From Lampropedia puyangensis (GTDB lineage: Bacteria; Pseudomonadota; Gammaproteobacteria; Burkholderiales; Burkholderiaceae_C), in contig NZ_STFG01000001.1 in the NCBI RefSeq assembly GCF_004833285.1, forward strand, positions 496,001 to 560,000: 64,000 nt of DNA, in the 5' to 3' direction. Of the stretch, positions 43,932-53,757 are shown in pieces. Position numbers and translations under genes: made by a program. Position 1 is the first letter of the stretch. Each line of letters opens with the position of its first letter. The notes beneath the pieces are model-generated. The model was not told where the DNA came from and did not search any database. It worked only from the letters and a program-made list of their open reading frames with translations.

Positions 43932-45611
43932 CTATTCCTGATCAGTTGGTGTATTCGCGTTCAGATCATCGCCTGTGCCCGCAGCAGGTTTTTTGCGACG
44001 GCGGCGACGTTTTTTAGCGGGTGCTGTATTGCTCTGCAAAGCGTCGGAGCCGACATCAGGCACGATGCTGTCTGCCGATTTGCTGCTGTGTTCGTCCAAC
44101 TCTTGCGCTGTGTTGAGCGCATCCGTCTTCGGTTTGCGTGGTTTTTTTTGTTTGCGTGCGGGGTTGGTTTTGCAGCTTTGTTGTGCTTGTTGGCGGGCGT
44201 GTTCCAGCATGTCGGCACGTTCTTCGTCGTGTGCGAGGCTAAATGTTTCCCACCATTGCGCTAATTCAGCGATGGTTTCGCCGGAGCGTCCACGCAGACG
44301 CAAAAAGTCTAGGCCTGCGCGAAAGCGCGGCTGCTCAACCATGCTGATTGGGGCTTTGCCTGTTCTGCGTTCAAAGCGTGGTTGCAGCATCCAGATTTCG
44401 CGTATGTCGGCGGCCAATTTGCCGCGACCAGATACGTCGCCAACCCGACGATCGAACACTTCGTTAATGGCGTTGGACAGTGCCGGGTTGGGATGTTCGC
44501 CACGGGCTTGTTCACGTTCCCATACGCGCTGTACGTCATCCCACAACACGCAGGCGAGTAAGAAACTGGGGGCAACGGATTTGCCTTCAGCCACACGGCG
44601 ATCTGTGTCTTGCAGTGCCAGTGCGACCAGGGGCCAATCTGCGCGCTCGACGATTAAATCGAGTAACGGGTAAATGCCTTTGTCTAAATGCAATGCCTGC
44701 AACTGTGCGATAGAGGCGACGGCGTGGCCGGTTTGCAGCAGTTTGAGCATTTCGTCAAACATGCGACTGGGTGGAATGTCTTCAAGCAGTGGTCGTAATT
44801 CAGTGAGTGGCTGGGCTGTTTTGGTACCCAGTTTGAAGCCCAGTCGGTTGAGTTTGGCTGAAAAACGAATGGCGCGAAGCATGCGCACAGGATCTTCACG
44901 ATAACGGGCAACTGGATCGCCAATCATACGGATCATGTGCTTTTGCGCGTCTTCAATACCGTGGTGGTAGTCGACCACGATTTGTGAACGCGGGTCGTAG
45001 TACATGGCGTTGATGCTGAAATCACGCCGGGCCGCATCTTCTTGCATGCTGCCCCATACGTTATCGCGCAGTACGCGTCCGCTTTCATCCACGGCATGTT
45101 GCACACCAGCTAGCGCCTGGCGGCTGGTTTTTTCGTTGCCAGAAATTTTTTCTGCGGCTTGGTTGTCCAGGTATGCCCGGAAGGTGGTGACTTCGATCAC
45201 TTCGTTCTCGCGACCGCGGCCAAACACAACATGAACAATGCGAAAACGCCGACCGATGATGAAGGCCCGGCGAAACAGAGACTTGACTTGCTCTGGTGTC
45301 GCGTTGGTTGCGACATCAAAGTCTTTGGGTTTGAGGCCAAGCAGTAAGTCGCGTACTGCGCCACCAACGATGTAGGCTTCGTAGCCTTTGTCTTGCAAGG
45401 TTTTCACCACGTCAATGGCGCGGCGGTCTACAAAATCAGGATCGATGCCGTGCACGCTGACAGGGACTTCGTGGCGCTTGCCGAAAGTCTTGGTGTTCAA
45501 TGCGGCAGTTTTTCGTGGTTTAGTACGTGGGGTGACTGGAGCCTGATTCTCTTGTATTGGCGCTTTTTTACCGCGTTTGCCAAGGAGTTTATCGATGAAT
45601 TGCTTGATCAT
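43932..45611 (-). CDS. pcnB: Poly(A) polymerase I
   Basis: 559 residues. The nucleotidyltransferase core has IVGGAVRDLLLGLKPKDFDV, the D-x-D pair in KDFDVAT, RRDFSINAMYYDP and REDPVRMLRAIRF. A basic tail (about 470-530: NPARKQKKPRKPKTD, KKRRRRRKKP) matches PcnB rather than CCA-adding enzymes. It polyadenylates RNA 3' ends for decay. It lies between hda-HAD and folK. Confidence 0.94.
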   Translation of the reverse strand: MIKQFIDKLLGKRGKKAPIQENQAPVTPRTKPRKTAALNTKTFGKRHEVPVSVHGIDPDFVDRRAIDVVKTLQDKGYEAYIVGGAVRDLLLGLKPKDFDVATNATPEQVKSLFRRAFIIGRRFRIVHVVFGRGRENEVIEVTTFRAYLDNQAAEKISGNEKTSRQALAGVQHAVDESGRVLRDNVWGSMQEDAARRDFSINAMYYDPRSQIVVDYHHGIEDAQKHMIRMIGDPVARYREDPVRMLRAIRFSAKLNRLGFKLGTKTAQPLTELRPLLEDIPPSRMFDEMLKLLQTGHAVASIAQLQALHLDKGIYPLLDLIVERADWPLVALALQDTDRRVAEGKSVAPSFLLACVLWDDVQRVWEREQARGEHPNPALSNAINEVFDRRVGDVSGRGKLAADIREIWMLQPRFERRTGKAPISMVEQPRFRAGLDFLRLRGRSGETIAELAQWWETFSLAHDEERADMLEHARQQAQQSCKTNPARKQKKPRKPKTDALNTAQELDEHSSKSADSIVPDVGSDALQSNTAPAKKRRRRRKKPAAGTGDDLNANTPTDQE

Positions 45612-45632
45612 AGGAGCAGTGGTTGCGCGAGC

Positions 45633-46331
45633 TCACGCTTGGGGGAAAAGATCCAGAATGGCCCAGCCACGCTGTTGTGCCTGTTGGCGTAGAAAGTCGT
45701 CAGGGTTGGTTGCAATGGCAACATTGGCTTGCTCAAGCAGGGCCAGATCATTGCTCGAATCGCTGTAGAAAGTGGTGTGTACACTGTCCCAGTCCCAGCC
45801 GCGCTCAGTCAGCCACTGTGTCATGCGCGTAACCTTGCCCTCACGAGAGGTGGGGGTGCCTGCAATGCGCCCTGTGTACCAACCGGATGCATCGCGCTCT
45901 AAATTCACGGCCAGCAAATGCGTAATGCCCAGTGCTTGCGCAATAGGTCCCGTGACGAATTCGTTGGTGGCCGTCACGATGACCAAAGTGTCTCCTGCAT
46001 CGCGGTGTTTGGCAATCAAGTCCAGTGCTTGGGGCAAGATTGCTGGGGTGATGACTTCTGCCATGAAGCACTCTCGTGCAGCATGGCTGGCTTGAGGGCC
46101 CAACTTGCGTACGGCTTCAGTGGCAAATTGCACGTATTCGTTCAGATCCAACGTGCCTGCACGGTACTGGGCAAAGAACTCGGCATTGCGTTGTGCAAAC
46201 GATTCGCTGTGCACCAACCCTTTACGCGCCGTGAATTGGCCCCATTCGTAGTCAGAATCTAGGGGCAAAAGGGTATGGTCAAGGTCAAAGAGGGCCAGGC
46301 GTGGGCGTTGGTCGTTCAAAGTATGGGTCAT
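45633..46331 (-). CDS. HAD-superfamily phosphatase (SerB-like, subclass IB)
   Basis: 232 residues from ATG 46331. The nucleophile motif LALFDLDHTLLPLDSDYEW, the motif-II VIVTATNEFVT and the C-terminal FYSDSSNDLALLEQA are typical of HAD-IB hydrolases. Family members act on phosphoserine, histidinol phosphate or similar small phosphates. It lies 21 bases upstream of pcnB on the same strand. Confidence 0.88.
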   Translation of the reverse strand: MTHTLNDQRPRLALFDLDHTLLPLDSDYEWGQFTARKGLVHSESFAQRNAEFFAQYRAGTLDLNEYVQFATEAVRKLGPQASHAARECFMAEVITPAILPQALDLIAKHRDAGDTLVIVTATNEFVTGPIAQALGITHLLAVNLERDASGWYTGRIAGTPTSREGKVTRMTQWLTERGWDWDSVHTTFYSDSSNDLALLEQANVAIATNPDDFLRQQAQQRGWAILDLFPQA

Positions 46332-46711
46332 GCCATTCAATAGTGCAAAGAACGCTCACAGACGCAGCAGCGTCAAAATGCGCATTCAGAATCTTTCATT
46401 GGAGTACAAAGACTGTCGGCAGTGGGTCTTGAGGTCTTGTTTCAAACGGTGCTAGCGAAAGGCTGCAAGGCTGCGCGTGCGAGTCCAGTGGTTGGCTGCG
46501 CTAACTAGGCCCATAGTATGAAGATGTGATGAAGATCTGCAGACAATAAAAGCGCATTCTCGCAGATTTGCAGGTGATGTAACAGGCCCGCTGCGCAGCA
46601 CGGCAAAGCAAAGGCTCAAGGTCTACGTTTGAGACTCTGAGCTTTGCGTTGGAGGTTGAGTAAAAACTGCTGCAAATGTAAGAGTAAGAGCGCGCGATCG
46701 TGCGGAGATGC
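46332..46711. other. Intergenic gap between the HAD gene and hda
   Basis: 380 bases with no convincing gene. Short frames exist on the minus strand but begin inside hda and look like read-through. I see no hairpin followed by a T-run. The HAD-pcnB-folK promoter may lie here, but no clean -10/-35 pair was found. Confidence 0.3.
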
Positions 46712-47458
46712 TTATGGGAGAGACGCCGGGCTGTCATGCAGCACTTCGCGCAAAAGTGGGATGGTGATGGCACGTTGGGTACGCAGGGCGTGCACGTCCA
46801 AGCGCGCCAACAACTCGCTGAGGCTGGAAAGATCGCGTGCAAAACGCCCAAGCAGGTATTGGGCGACCTCATCGCTCAAATGCAGTCCACGTTCACGGGC
46901 CTGAAGCTGCAGTACCGCTTGCCGCTGTACGTCGCTAAGGGGGTGAAGCTCAAAGCTCAGGCCAGAACCCAGTCGTGATCGCAGGTCATCACGCATGGCC
47001 AGATCAATGGCTGGGGCACTGCCTGTGGCAATTACCCAGCATGGGGGGCCGTCGCTGGGATAAGTGGCGTTAATGAACCAGTTGAAGGCGCGTTGCTGCT
47101 CGGCTTTGCTCAGTTGGTCGGCATCGTCAATCAAGACGGCGCTCCATTGCGGGTTGAACTCCCTTGCGTTGGGTTTACCGGCATAAATGCCCGGTTGGAG
47201 CCAGCCCACGCTGAGGCCATGCGACTGCAGCGCTAAGGCCACCGATGTCAATAAATGGGTTTTACCCGTACCTGGGCCTCCCCATAGGTAAACAGGAATA
47301 GGGGCAGTATATGCAGCCTGCTCGGATTGCGCGTGGAGGTTGATAGCAGAGGCCATGCCTTCTTGCAGAGCTTGAAGCGCGCCTTCGTTGCCACAAGGCA
47401 AGTAGCGCTCAAAACTCGGCTCCGGGGCCATGCCAATGTCCAGAACCAGTTGTTGCAT
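46712..47458 (-). CDS. hda: DnaA regulatory inactivator Hda
   Basis: 248 residues from ATG 47458. QLVLDIGMAPEPSFERYLP is the start of Hda, with a clamp-binding QLxL-like motif at the N-terminus. Walker A is WGGPGTGKTHLL, Walker B AVLIDDADQLS, and the C-terminal AAA lid is DVQRQAVLQLQARERGLHLS. It forms the AAA partner that, with the sliding clamp, promotes hydrolysis of DnaA-ATP. Divergent from purM. Confidence 0.92.
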   Translation of the reverse strand: MQQLVLDIGMAPEPSFERYLPCGNEGALQALQEGMASAINLHAQSEQAAYTAPIPVYLWGGPGTGKTHLLTSVALALQSHGLSVGWLQPGIYAGKPNAREFNPQWSAVLIDDADQLSKAEQQRAFNWFINATYPSDGPPCWVIATGSAPAIDLAMRDDLRSRLGSGLSFELHPLSDVQRQAVLQLQARERGLHLSDEVAQYLLGRFARDLSSLSELLARLDVHALRTQRAITIPLLREVLHDSPASLP

Positions 47459-47669
47459 GGCCAATAGCGGATCTTTAAAAATGCCTCTGTGAGACAAGGG
47501 TAACGGACCAGCGCGGTAACGCTCTGGCCTTAAAATGGCAGCATTCTAGCGCCGCTAAAGCTCGTTGCCTGACTCTATCTTGGCACAAGCAGTGACTTCG
47601 TTGCTCTACCGTAGTAGAGTGAGCGGCCTTGTGTTCCGGTGCCAGTGTGCCCACTTGATTTTTTTCTCC

Positions 47670-48719
47670 ATGAGCTCTTCACCATCATCCAACCCCACTC
47701 CTATTACCTACAAAGACGCCGGCGTCGATATCGACGCGGGCGATGCGTTGGTGGATCGTATCAAACCATTGGCTCGCAAAACCTTGCGCGAAGGCGTATT
47801 GGGTGGCATTGGTGGCTTTGGTGCTTTGTTTGAAGTGCCAAAACGCTACCGAGAGCCTGTGTTGGTGGCAGGCACCGATGGTGTAGGCACCAAACTCAAG
47901 CTTGCATTTGAGTGGAATATGCACGACACCGTTGGTATCGATTTGGTAGCCATGAGCGTCAATGATGTGCTGGTACAAGGCGCTGAGCCGCTGTTTTTCT
48001 TAGACTATTTTGCTTGCGGTAAGCTGCATGTCGACACGGCTGCGGCAGTGGTTGGCGGTATTGCCGCTGGTTGCGAGGAGTCTGGTTGCGCGCTGATTGG
48101 TGGTGAAACGGCCGAAATGCCAGGCATGTATCCTGATGGCGAATACGATCTTGCAGGTTTTGCCGTAGGCGCCGTTGAGAAATCAAAAATTCTGGATGGC
48201 AAGAGCATTGCGCAAGGCGATGTGGTGTTGGGTTTGGCCAGCCATGGCGTGCATTCCAACGGATTTTCGTTGGTGCGTAAATGTATTGAGCGAGCTGGCA
48301 GCCAACTGCCTTCTACACTGGATGGCAAGCCGTTCCGTGAAGCCATCATGGCGCCTACTCGTCTGTATGTGAAAAGTGTATTGGCCGCGCTGGCTAAGCA
48401 TTCCGTCAAAGGGCTGGCACACATTACCGGTGGTGGTTTGCTGGAGAATATTCCTCGTATTCTTCCTGCGCACTTGGGCGCACGCTTGAAAGCTGGTAGT
48501 TGGCCACAAAGCGAACTGTTTGCATGGTTGCAAGCGACAGCTGGTATTGATTCCTACGAAATGAACCGCACCTTCAATAACGGCATTGGTATGGTGTTAG
48601 TGGTTGCTGCGGCTGATGCTGATGCTGTAACGGCCACGTTGCGCGAGCATGGTGAGCAGGTGTTTGCAATTGGTACTATTGACCAGCGCGGAGATCAGGC
48701 TGCTGTGACAGTGGCGTGA
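47670..48719 (+). CDS. purM: Phosphoribosylformylglycinamidine cyclo-ligase
   Basis: 349 residues from ATG 47670. [47 protein letters not shown], and [15 protein letters not shown] are the AIR synthetase motifs. It performs the ATP-dependent ring closure in de novo purine synthesis. It lies divergent from hda. Confidence 0.96.
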   Translation: MSSSPSSNPTPITYKDAGVDIDAGDALVDRIKPLARKTLREGVLGGIGGFGALFEVPKRYREPVLVAGTDGVGTKLKLAFEWNMHDTVGIDLVAMSVNDVLVQGAEPLFFLDYFACGKLHVDTAAAVVGGIAAGCEESGCALIGGETAEMPGMYPDGEYDLAGFAVGAVEKSKILDGKSIAQGDVVLGLASHGVHSNGFSLVRKCIERAGSQLPSTLDGKPFREAIMAPTRLYVKSVLAALAKHSVKGLAHITGGGLLENIPRILPAHLGARLKAGSWPQSELFAWLQATAGIDSYEMNRTFNNGIGMVLVVAAADADAVTATLREHGEQVFAIGTIDQRGDQAAVTVA

Positions 48720-48834
48720 TCGCAGGTTGCATGCTATTGGCCCGAGTGCTTGTGGCATGGACGGCTGTGTGAAGTTTTTCCACAACAAATGGGGCGCGTA
48801 CAGACACCCCTTTTCTCTATGAGTGAGAGGCTTG

Positions 48835-49950
48835 ATGGCATCGACTTCAGAGGAGGCCCTACAAGGGCAAGCGCTGGTGGCCACGTCTAAAGTGCCGGAT
48901 TTGTGCGCTGGACAGTTGGATAGCCATGTTTCGTTGCCAGTGCGCATGGCCAGTTATGCGTTGGTTGCTGCCACGCTGTTGTTGGTCATGTTGGTTGGTT
49001 TGCTTCCAGGCCTGTTGGCTGCGTGTTTGGGTTTTTTACTCACACGCTGGATCAATACGTTATTGGTGCATTTTGCTCGCAGGCGATGGCACCATCCTCC
49101 TGCTGATGTCCTGCGATGGATTTCAAATATCGCGGCAACCTTGGTCATCGTGGGGCCATTGCTGATCATGTTCTTTGCCTTGAGCCACTACCGTGGTTTG
49201 CTGTTGACTGCACCACACCAGTTCAGTGAGCTGACAGACTATGTCGCGCGCACAGTGCTGTCTTTTAAAGACAATCTTCCGGAAGATATTGCCGCGATGC
49301 TGCCTAAAGAGGCAGAGGAAATCCAACGCACGATCGCAATGTATTTACTCTCCAAAGCGGCGGCTTTGGCCAACGCAGGCAAACTGTGGCTTCTTGGTTT
49401 CATGTATGCCTATGTAGGTTTATTGATAGGCGCACTCGGTGCGATTCGCGTGCAGAAGAAAATGCATGCGCCGCTTTCAGATGCCTTGAAAGTGCGCGTA
49501 GCGCGATTTGGCGATGCATTTCGCCAGATTGTGACAGCACAGTTCTGGATTGCCAGTTTCAATACTGCTCTTACTGCTTTGTTCTTGCTGGTGGTTTTGC
49601 CGCTTTTTGAGCTGCGACTGCCTTACACCCCAGCCTTGATTACATTGACTTTTGTGGCAGGCTTGATACCGATTGTTGGTAACTTGCTGTGCAATGTTGT
49701 CATCACGATTGTGGGCTTGTCTGTCTCACCGACAACTGCACTCGTTTGTCTTGGTTTTTTGGTTCTGATTCATAAGGCTGAATACTTCATTAATGCCAAA
49801 GTAGTCGGCCAGAAGACGCACATTGCAGTGTGGGAGTTGCTTGCAGTGATGTTTGTGAGTGAGGCTATTTTTGGTCCAGCAGGGCTCGTGGCGGCACCTT
49901 TGTTTTATGCTTATTTGAAGAAAGAGCTGGAGGCTGTGGGCTTGGTTTGA
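48835..49950 (+). CDS. AI-2E/PerM family transporter
   Basis: 371 residues from ATG 48835 with AGAGG just upstream. Hydrophobic segments at the N-terminus, a soluble helical part (about 115-190), and the C-terminal block FVAGLIPIVGNLLCNVVITI, INAKVVGQKTHIAVWELLAV, and FGPAGLVAAPLFYAYLKKEL are diagnostic of the AI-2E transporter family. Members are often called permeases but substrates vary. It follows purM in the same direction. Confidence 0.9.
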   Translation: MASTSEEALQGQALVATSKVPDLCAGQLDSHVSLPVRMASYALVAATLLLVMLVGLLPGLLAACLGFLLTRWINTLLVHFARRRWHHPPADVLRWISNIAATLVIVGPLLIMFFALSHYRGLLLTAPHQFSELTDYVARTVLSFKDNLPEDIAAMLPKEAEEIQRTIAMYLLSKAAALANAGKLWLLGFMYAYVGLLIGALGAIRVQKKMHAPLSDALKVRVARFGDAFRQIVTAQFWIASFNTALTALFLLVVLPLFELRLPYTPALITLTFVAGLIPIVGNLLCNVVITIVGLSVSPTTALVCLGFLVLIHKAEYFINAKVVGQKTHIAVWELLAVMFVSEAIFGPAGLVAAPLFYAYLKKELEAVGLV

Positions 49951-49990
49951 CTCACTGCAATCCATATTGAGGATAGCGCGCGCCTTCACG

Positions 49991-50036
49991 AAAAAAGCCC
50001 ACACATCTACTTTAAAAGGGATGTGTGGGCTTTTTT
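49991..50036. terminator. Bidirectional terminator
   Basis: AAAAAAGCCCACACATC (49991-50007) pairs with GATGTGTGGGCTTTTTT (50020-50036), a 17-bp perfect stem flanked by T-runs in both directions. It serves the AI-2E gene on the plus strand and the methyltransferase gene on the minus strand. Confidence 0.92.
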
Positions 50037-50047
50037 GATTGAGAAAT

Positions 50048-50914
50048 TTAGGCGCCAGGTCTTCTCAGGAGTAGGAGTATTTCATTGTTGGTCAGCACTT
50101 CTTGTGGGTAGTGCTCCAGCAACGGCAAGGGGGGCATATCCTGCATATGGTTCTTTTGTTGGCGCACCACTTCAAAGCCCGCCTCTTGCATCAACGCAAT
50201 CAGCTCATCTGCCGTTAAGCGGTTGAGGTGCTGGTACTCTTTGAAAACAAAGCGTTTATAGCCATCTACGCCGAAGTCGTCGAAGCCGTAGTCAACTTCA
50301 CCCATGTCCAACTCGCCCTCGTAAGCTTGGATGCGTTGCCAAAGTTCTTCTTCACTCACGAGCAGGTGCACCCACGGCGTATCAATGTAGCGACGCAAAT
50401 GCGCGCCCCACGCAGAGTAGTACAACGGTTCAATTTGCAGAAAGAACACACCGCCAGGACGCAGACACTGAAACAAATCGCGTGCAATGGGCAGGACTTG
50501 ATCGCGCTGGACATGTTCAAACGTTGACCAACTCATGATGCCGTCGACTTGGTGCTTGCCGGCCAAGGATTGGGATGGTTGGATGTTTTCGAAACTGAGG
50601 CCTTTAGGCAGTCTTTGCAGGTGCAGTTGTTCTCGGGCTATTTTCGGGAGTTTCTTGAACTCTTGGCGAATGTCCACGCCATGGATACGTTGAGCACCGT
50701 AGCGCAGCATCAATGCCAAGTCGCTAATGCCATCACCGCAACCAAAGTTCAGCAGTTTGGATTGGCGCAGATCTAGTTCTTTTCCCATCCAGTCATGAAT
50801 CAGATCGGTGGCATAAAAGAAATGCGCTTTGAACCATTCATTGGTGATGAGGGACTCATCGAAACGGGGCTGGCCTTGGAAGGCACTCTTGATGCGGTCA
50901 ATGAGATGCAGCAT
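50048..50914 (-). CDS. Class I SAM-dependent methyltransferase
   Basis: 288 residues. The SAM motif is LNFGCGDGISDLALML (about 55-70), with ALRYGAQRIHGVDI downstream. It is the last gene of the polysaccharide export group on the minus strand. It could methylate a sugar of the exported glycan, but the substrate is not visible. Confidence 0.82.
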   Translation of the reverse strand: MLHLIDRIKSAFQGQPRFDESLITNEWFKAHFFYATDLIHDWMGKELDLRQSKLLNFGCGDGISDLALMLRYGAQRIHGVDIRQEFKKLPKIAREQLHLQRLPKGLSFENIQPSQSLAGKHQVDGIMSWSTFEHVQRDQVLPIARDLFQCLRPGGVFFLQIEPLYYSAWGAHLRRYIDTPWVHLLVSEEELWQRIQAYEGELDMGEVDYGFDDFGVDGYKRFVFKEYQHLNRLTADELIALMQEAGFEVVRQQKNHMQDMPPLPLLEHYPQEVLTNNEILLLLRRPGA

Positions 50915-51016
50915 GAAACTCTATGGTTGGCAAATGGAATGAAATTAGATGTCTGGCTGGGCAGCAGCGATTGTCGTTTCTGCTTGGCTTGGCAGCATGG
51001 TGGATGCAGTGGCTGC

Positions 51017-53680
51017 TTACGGTACCACTTGGAATAGGGCCCAGGTGGCGTTGTCTTGTGCAACGAGCTGCAAACTGGCATTGCGCTGTAAAGCAGCCGC
51101 ATGGGCGGTGTTTGTCAACACGAATTCTACGTTCAAGAGGCGGAAGTCAAACAAAGTAGGCTCTAGTCGCAGTTCGACACGATCCATGGCTGGCGCTCCA
51201 ACAGAGAAGAAGCGTGGATTGTTGGCTTCTTTTTCACTTAACGTGATATGAAGGTGCTGATAGCGGTTGTATTGGCTGATAAATAGGCTATCAGGGTCCA
51301 GGCGAGCCCAAAAAGCTAATGGAGGCTCATAGAACGTGCTGTTGAGTACAGAAACGCCGGCGCTAGCTAAGGCGTTTGACCACTCTCTTTGCGCCACCAC
51401 GGCTATTTGCGGTTGCTTGCAAGCATTTGTGTCGCTTCGTGTTGACTTAGCTGAGCACAGATTGTCTAGTGGTTTTGCCAGCTCGGTGACAGGGGTGATG
51501 AAAGATGGTGCCTGTGTAATGGGATTGAAAGGAAGAGCAGTTGCCAGCGTCCAAGCTGCGTAGATCAGGATGGCAGCTTTGAGGCGGCCAGAAGCAAGTA
51601 AAAAACCCAGTGCAGCACATCCCATATAAATCAGGCCGGTTATTCCCAAACCTAACCACCCCTGTAAAGGGGCAGGCATGCTGTCGAATTGTTGTGCTGT
51701 GAGGTATACAAATGCGACGCCACCCAAAACGCCAAGGCTATTGAGCCGATACGTGTTAGAGGACGCAAGAATGCCTTGCTCGCGCAGGATTTGCCAGCGC
51801 CATATCAGCCAACCCCACAATAAAGTTTGGGCAAGCCCTAACGCTACATCTAGTCGGAAGGCTGGTGCCATGCTCCATAAGGTGGCATGCGCGAGCCAAC
51901 CAGGCAAACCCCAGAACATGTACCAGGAAACAAAAGCGATGTATGCCCAGAGCGTGAGTGAGATTGCGTCAGGGCCACGCAACCTGTCCCATACCACCAG
52001 TGTTGCCAATGCCAGCGGGGGGAGTACATAAATAAAATTACCAGCATCACTTGCAATCGACCACTGTGATGCATTGAAGAGAGTAATGGAATTGGTCAGC
52101 CCCTTGCTCAAGTGCCAAGGGTCTGCATAACCACCTAGATCGATGCTGCGCTGTCCTGGGTAAACGGTATGTCTGAGCACCTCAATCGCATCTTTCCCAT
52201 CCAGCCACCACGCGCCCAAAAGTATTGCCGCAACTGTGGTCGCGAGCAGTATGCCAATGAGCTGCGGCCTGCCAAAATGCAATTGCGCGCGAAATTGCCA
52301 TGCCGCAGCGAGAGTCGCAAAAACCATGAGATAGCCTAGTGGTATTTGCCAGCCAGGGTAGAGCACCAGCACAAAACCTGCAAAAGCCCAACCCAAACAG
52401 GCACTGGCGGCTAGAGCTGTCGGCCAACGGGTCGCTCTTAATGCCACGTCTGCTGCTAACGCGGCTGCTAAGGGGAAAAAGGTTGCGTATGCAGGCCATC
52501 CAGACCAGCTTACAGAGTAGCCAGACCAAGCAACAGTAGCCGCCAACGCAGCATGAAGTTTCCATGGGCCATTAAACCAGCGCTGCAACAACGCAAAAAC
52601 AGCACTAAAGCAAGCGAAGAAAGGCAGCCACCAATCCCAAGCGAGGGCTCTGCGCATGTCTAAAAAGAAAAAGCCCCATGTAGCCGGTTTTGCAATTGCG
52701 GCTGCATTGCTGATAGGCGCGCCCGTCATCCCCACTACATTCATGTTTTGACCAGGTTGTCCATGTAGAGGATTGATGTTTGGGAAGCGATTGGGCACCT
52801 GTGTCTGACTGATGGCTAACGGTGTGACAACCTGCCATTCATCTGCGCGTACATCTTGTGCATGCCCCATCCATACTGATGCGTTGTGTGATATCACAGG
52901 AGTTTGATTGAGCAGCCGTGTGATGGAGGAGCCCGTCCAGCCTCCAGCTACCAACAGTACAAAAGAGATCGAGATGGATGCAAGAAACAGTGCTTTACCC
53001 AAGGTGTCTGAGCTGGGTTTGGTTTGTCCTACCCGATTGCTATGTGCGGTAGACAGTCGACTGTTGGGTGAAGTATTCGGGGGAATCAACCATGCCAGTA
53101 ATGGAATGGCTATTGCTAACCAAAACAGGAATTTTGCCCGATGACTCGGTTGTTGTGGTGGTGGGGGGATGTCTGCAAACGTGCTGTTCTCAAGACTTTG
53201 CACGTCAAAGTGGGATTTGTCACCCAACATCACTTGCATGCGAATGGAGTGCATGCCTGCGGGTACGGCGTCGGGCACATGCAAGGGTAAGCTGAATCCA
53301 CTGGTTTCCCATAGTGGATTATTCAGTGATTGAGCTACATCAACTCTGGCCGTTGCGTAACCCAGGCGACCTTGGTAAATCAACTGGTCTCCCAGCCAAA
53401 CTTTGGCAAAGGTGACAAAAACATCAGGACGGTGAGAAACAGCCCAACCAGTCAGAGTGATCGTCCGATCTGGAGCGACGTGAATGGATTCCAGTACACC
53501 TCGTCCTGGTGTGTTGCTTGCCTCTGTGTCTTGCGCGTGAGTCACATTTGGCAAGGCAAAAGTAAGTGCTAAAAGCAGCAGGGCAAAGCCAATCGCATTA
53601 GATAAGCGTGCCCTTTGAAAAATCACACAGTAACAGTACTCGCAGAGTGAGGTGAGCGTCTGCCTACGTTGAGAGAGCAT
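51017..53680 (-). CDS. Large polytopic membrane protein with Ig-like periplasmic domain (GT-C-like)
   Basis: 887 residues. After an N-terminal membrane segment, residues about 60-155 form a beta-rich Ig-like module (GVLESIHVAPDRTITLTGWA, VWLGDQLIYQGRLGY, GMHSIRMQVML). Then come at least a dozen hydrophobic segments and a C-terminal soluble part (about 745-887). The motif DVRADEWQVVTPLAISQ is reminiscent of GT-C-like polysaccharide membrane proteins. It lies in the wzm-wzt group, so it may act in glycan assembly; I cannot name a family with certainty. Confidence 0.65.
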   Translation of the reverse strand: MLSQRRQTLTSLCEYCYCVIFQRARLSNAIGFALLLLALTFALPNVTHAQDTEASNTPGRGVLESIHVAPDRTITLTGWAVSHRPDVFVTFAKVWLGDQLIYQGRLGYATARVDVAQSLNNPLWETSGFSLPLHVPDAVPAGMHSIRMQVMLGDKSHFDVQSLENSTFADIPPPPQQPSHRAKFLFWLAIAIPLLAWLIPPNTSPNSRLSTAHSNRVGQTKPSSDTLGKALFLASISISFVLLVAGGWTGSSITRLLNQTPVISHNASVWMGHAQDVRADEWQVVTPLAISQTQVPNRFPNINPLHGQPGQNMNVVGMTGAPISNAAAIAKPATWGFFFLDMRRALAWDWWLPFFACFSAVFALLQRWFNGPWKLHAALAATVAWSGYSVSWSGWPAYATFFPLAAALAADVALRATRWPTALAASACLGWAFAGFVLVLYPGWQIPLGYLMVFATLAAAWQFRAQLHFGRPQLIGILLATTVAAILLGAWWLDGKDAIEVLRHTVYPGQRSIDLGGYADPWHLSKGLTNSITLFNASQWSIASDAGNFIYVLPPLALATLVVWDRLRGPDAISLTLWAYIAFVSWYMFWGLPGWLAHATLWSMAPAFRLDVALGLAQTLLWGWLIWRWQILREQGILASSNTYRLNSLGVLGGVAFVYLTAQQFDSMPAPLQGWLGLGITGLIYMGCAALGFLLASGRLKAAILIYAAWTLATALPFNPITQAPSFITPVTELAKPLDNLCSAKSTRSDTNACKQPQIAVVAQREWSNALASAGVSVLNSTFYEPPLAFWARLDPDSLFISQYNRYQHLHITLSEKEANNPRFFSVGAPAMDRVELRLEPTLFDFRLLNVEFVLTNTAHAAALQRNASLQLVAQDNATWALFQVVP

Positions 53681-53757
53681 GGAAAGATTGCTGTTACTGG
53701 TTGAGTTGCAATGTGGTTGGTGTCAATGGTATTGACTATACGTGCGAGATCGGGCAG

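Noticed and set aside
46501-46872. A minus-strand frame overlapping the 3' end of hda
   Set aside because: It is out of frame with hda across the overlap and lacks any family pattern.
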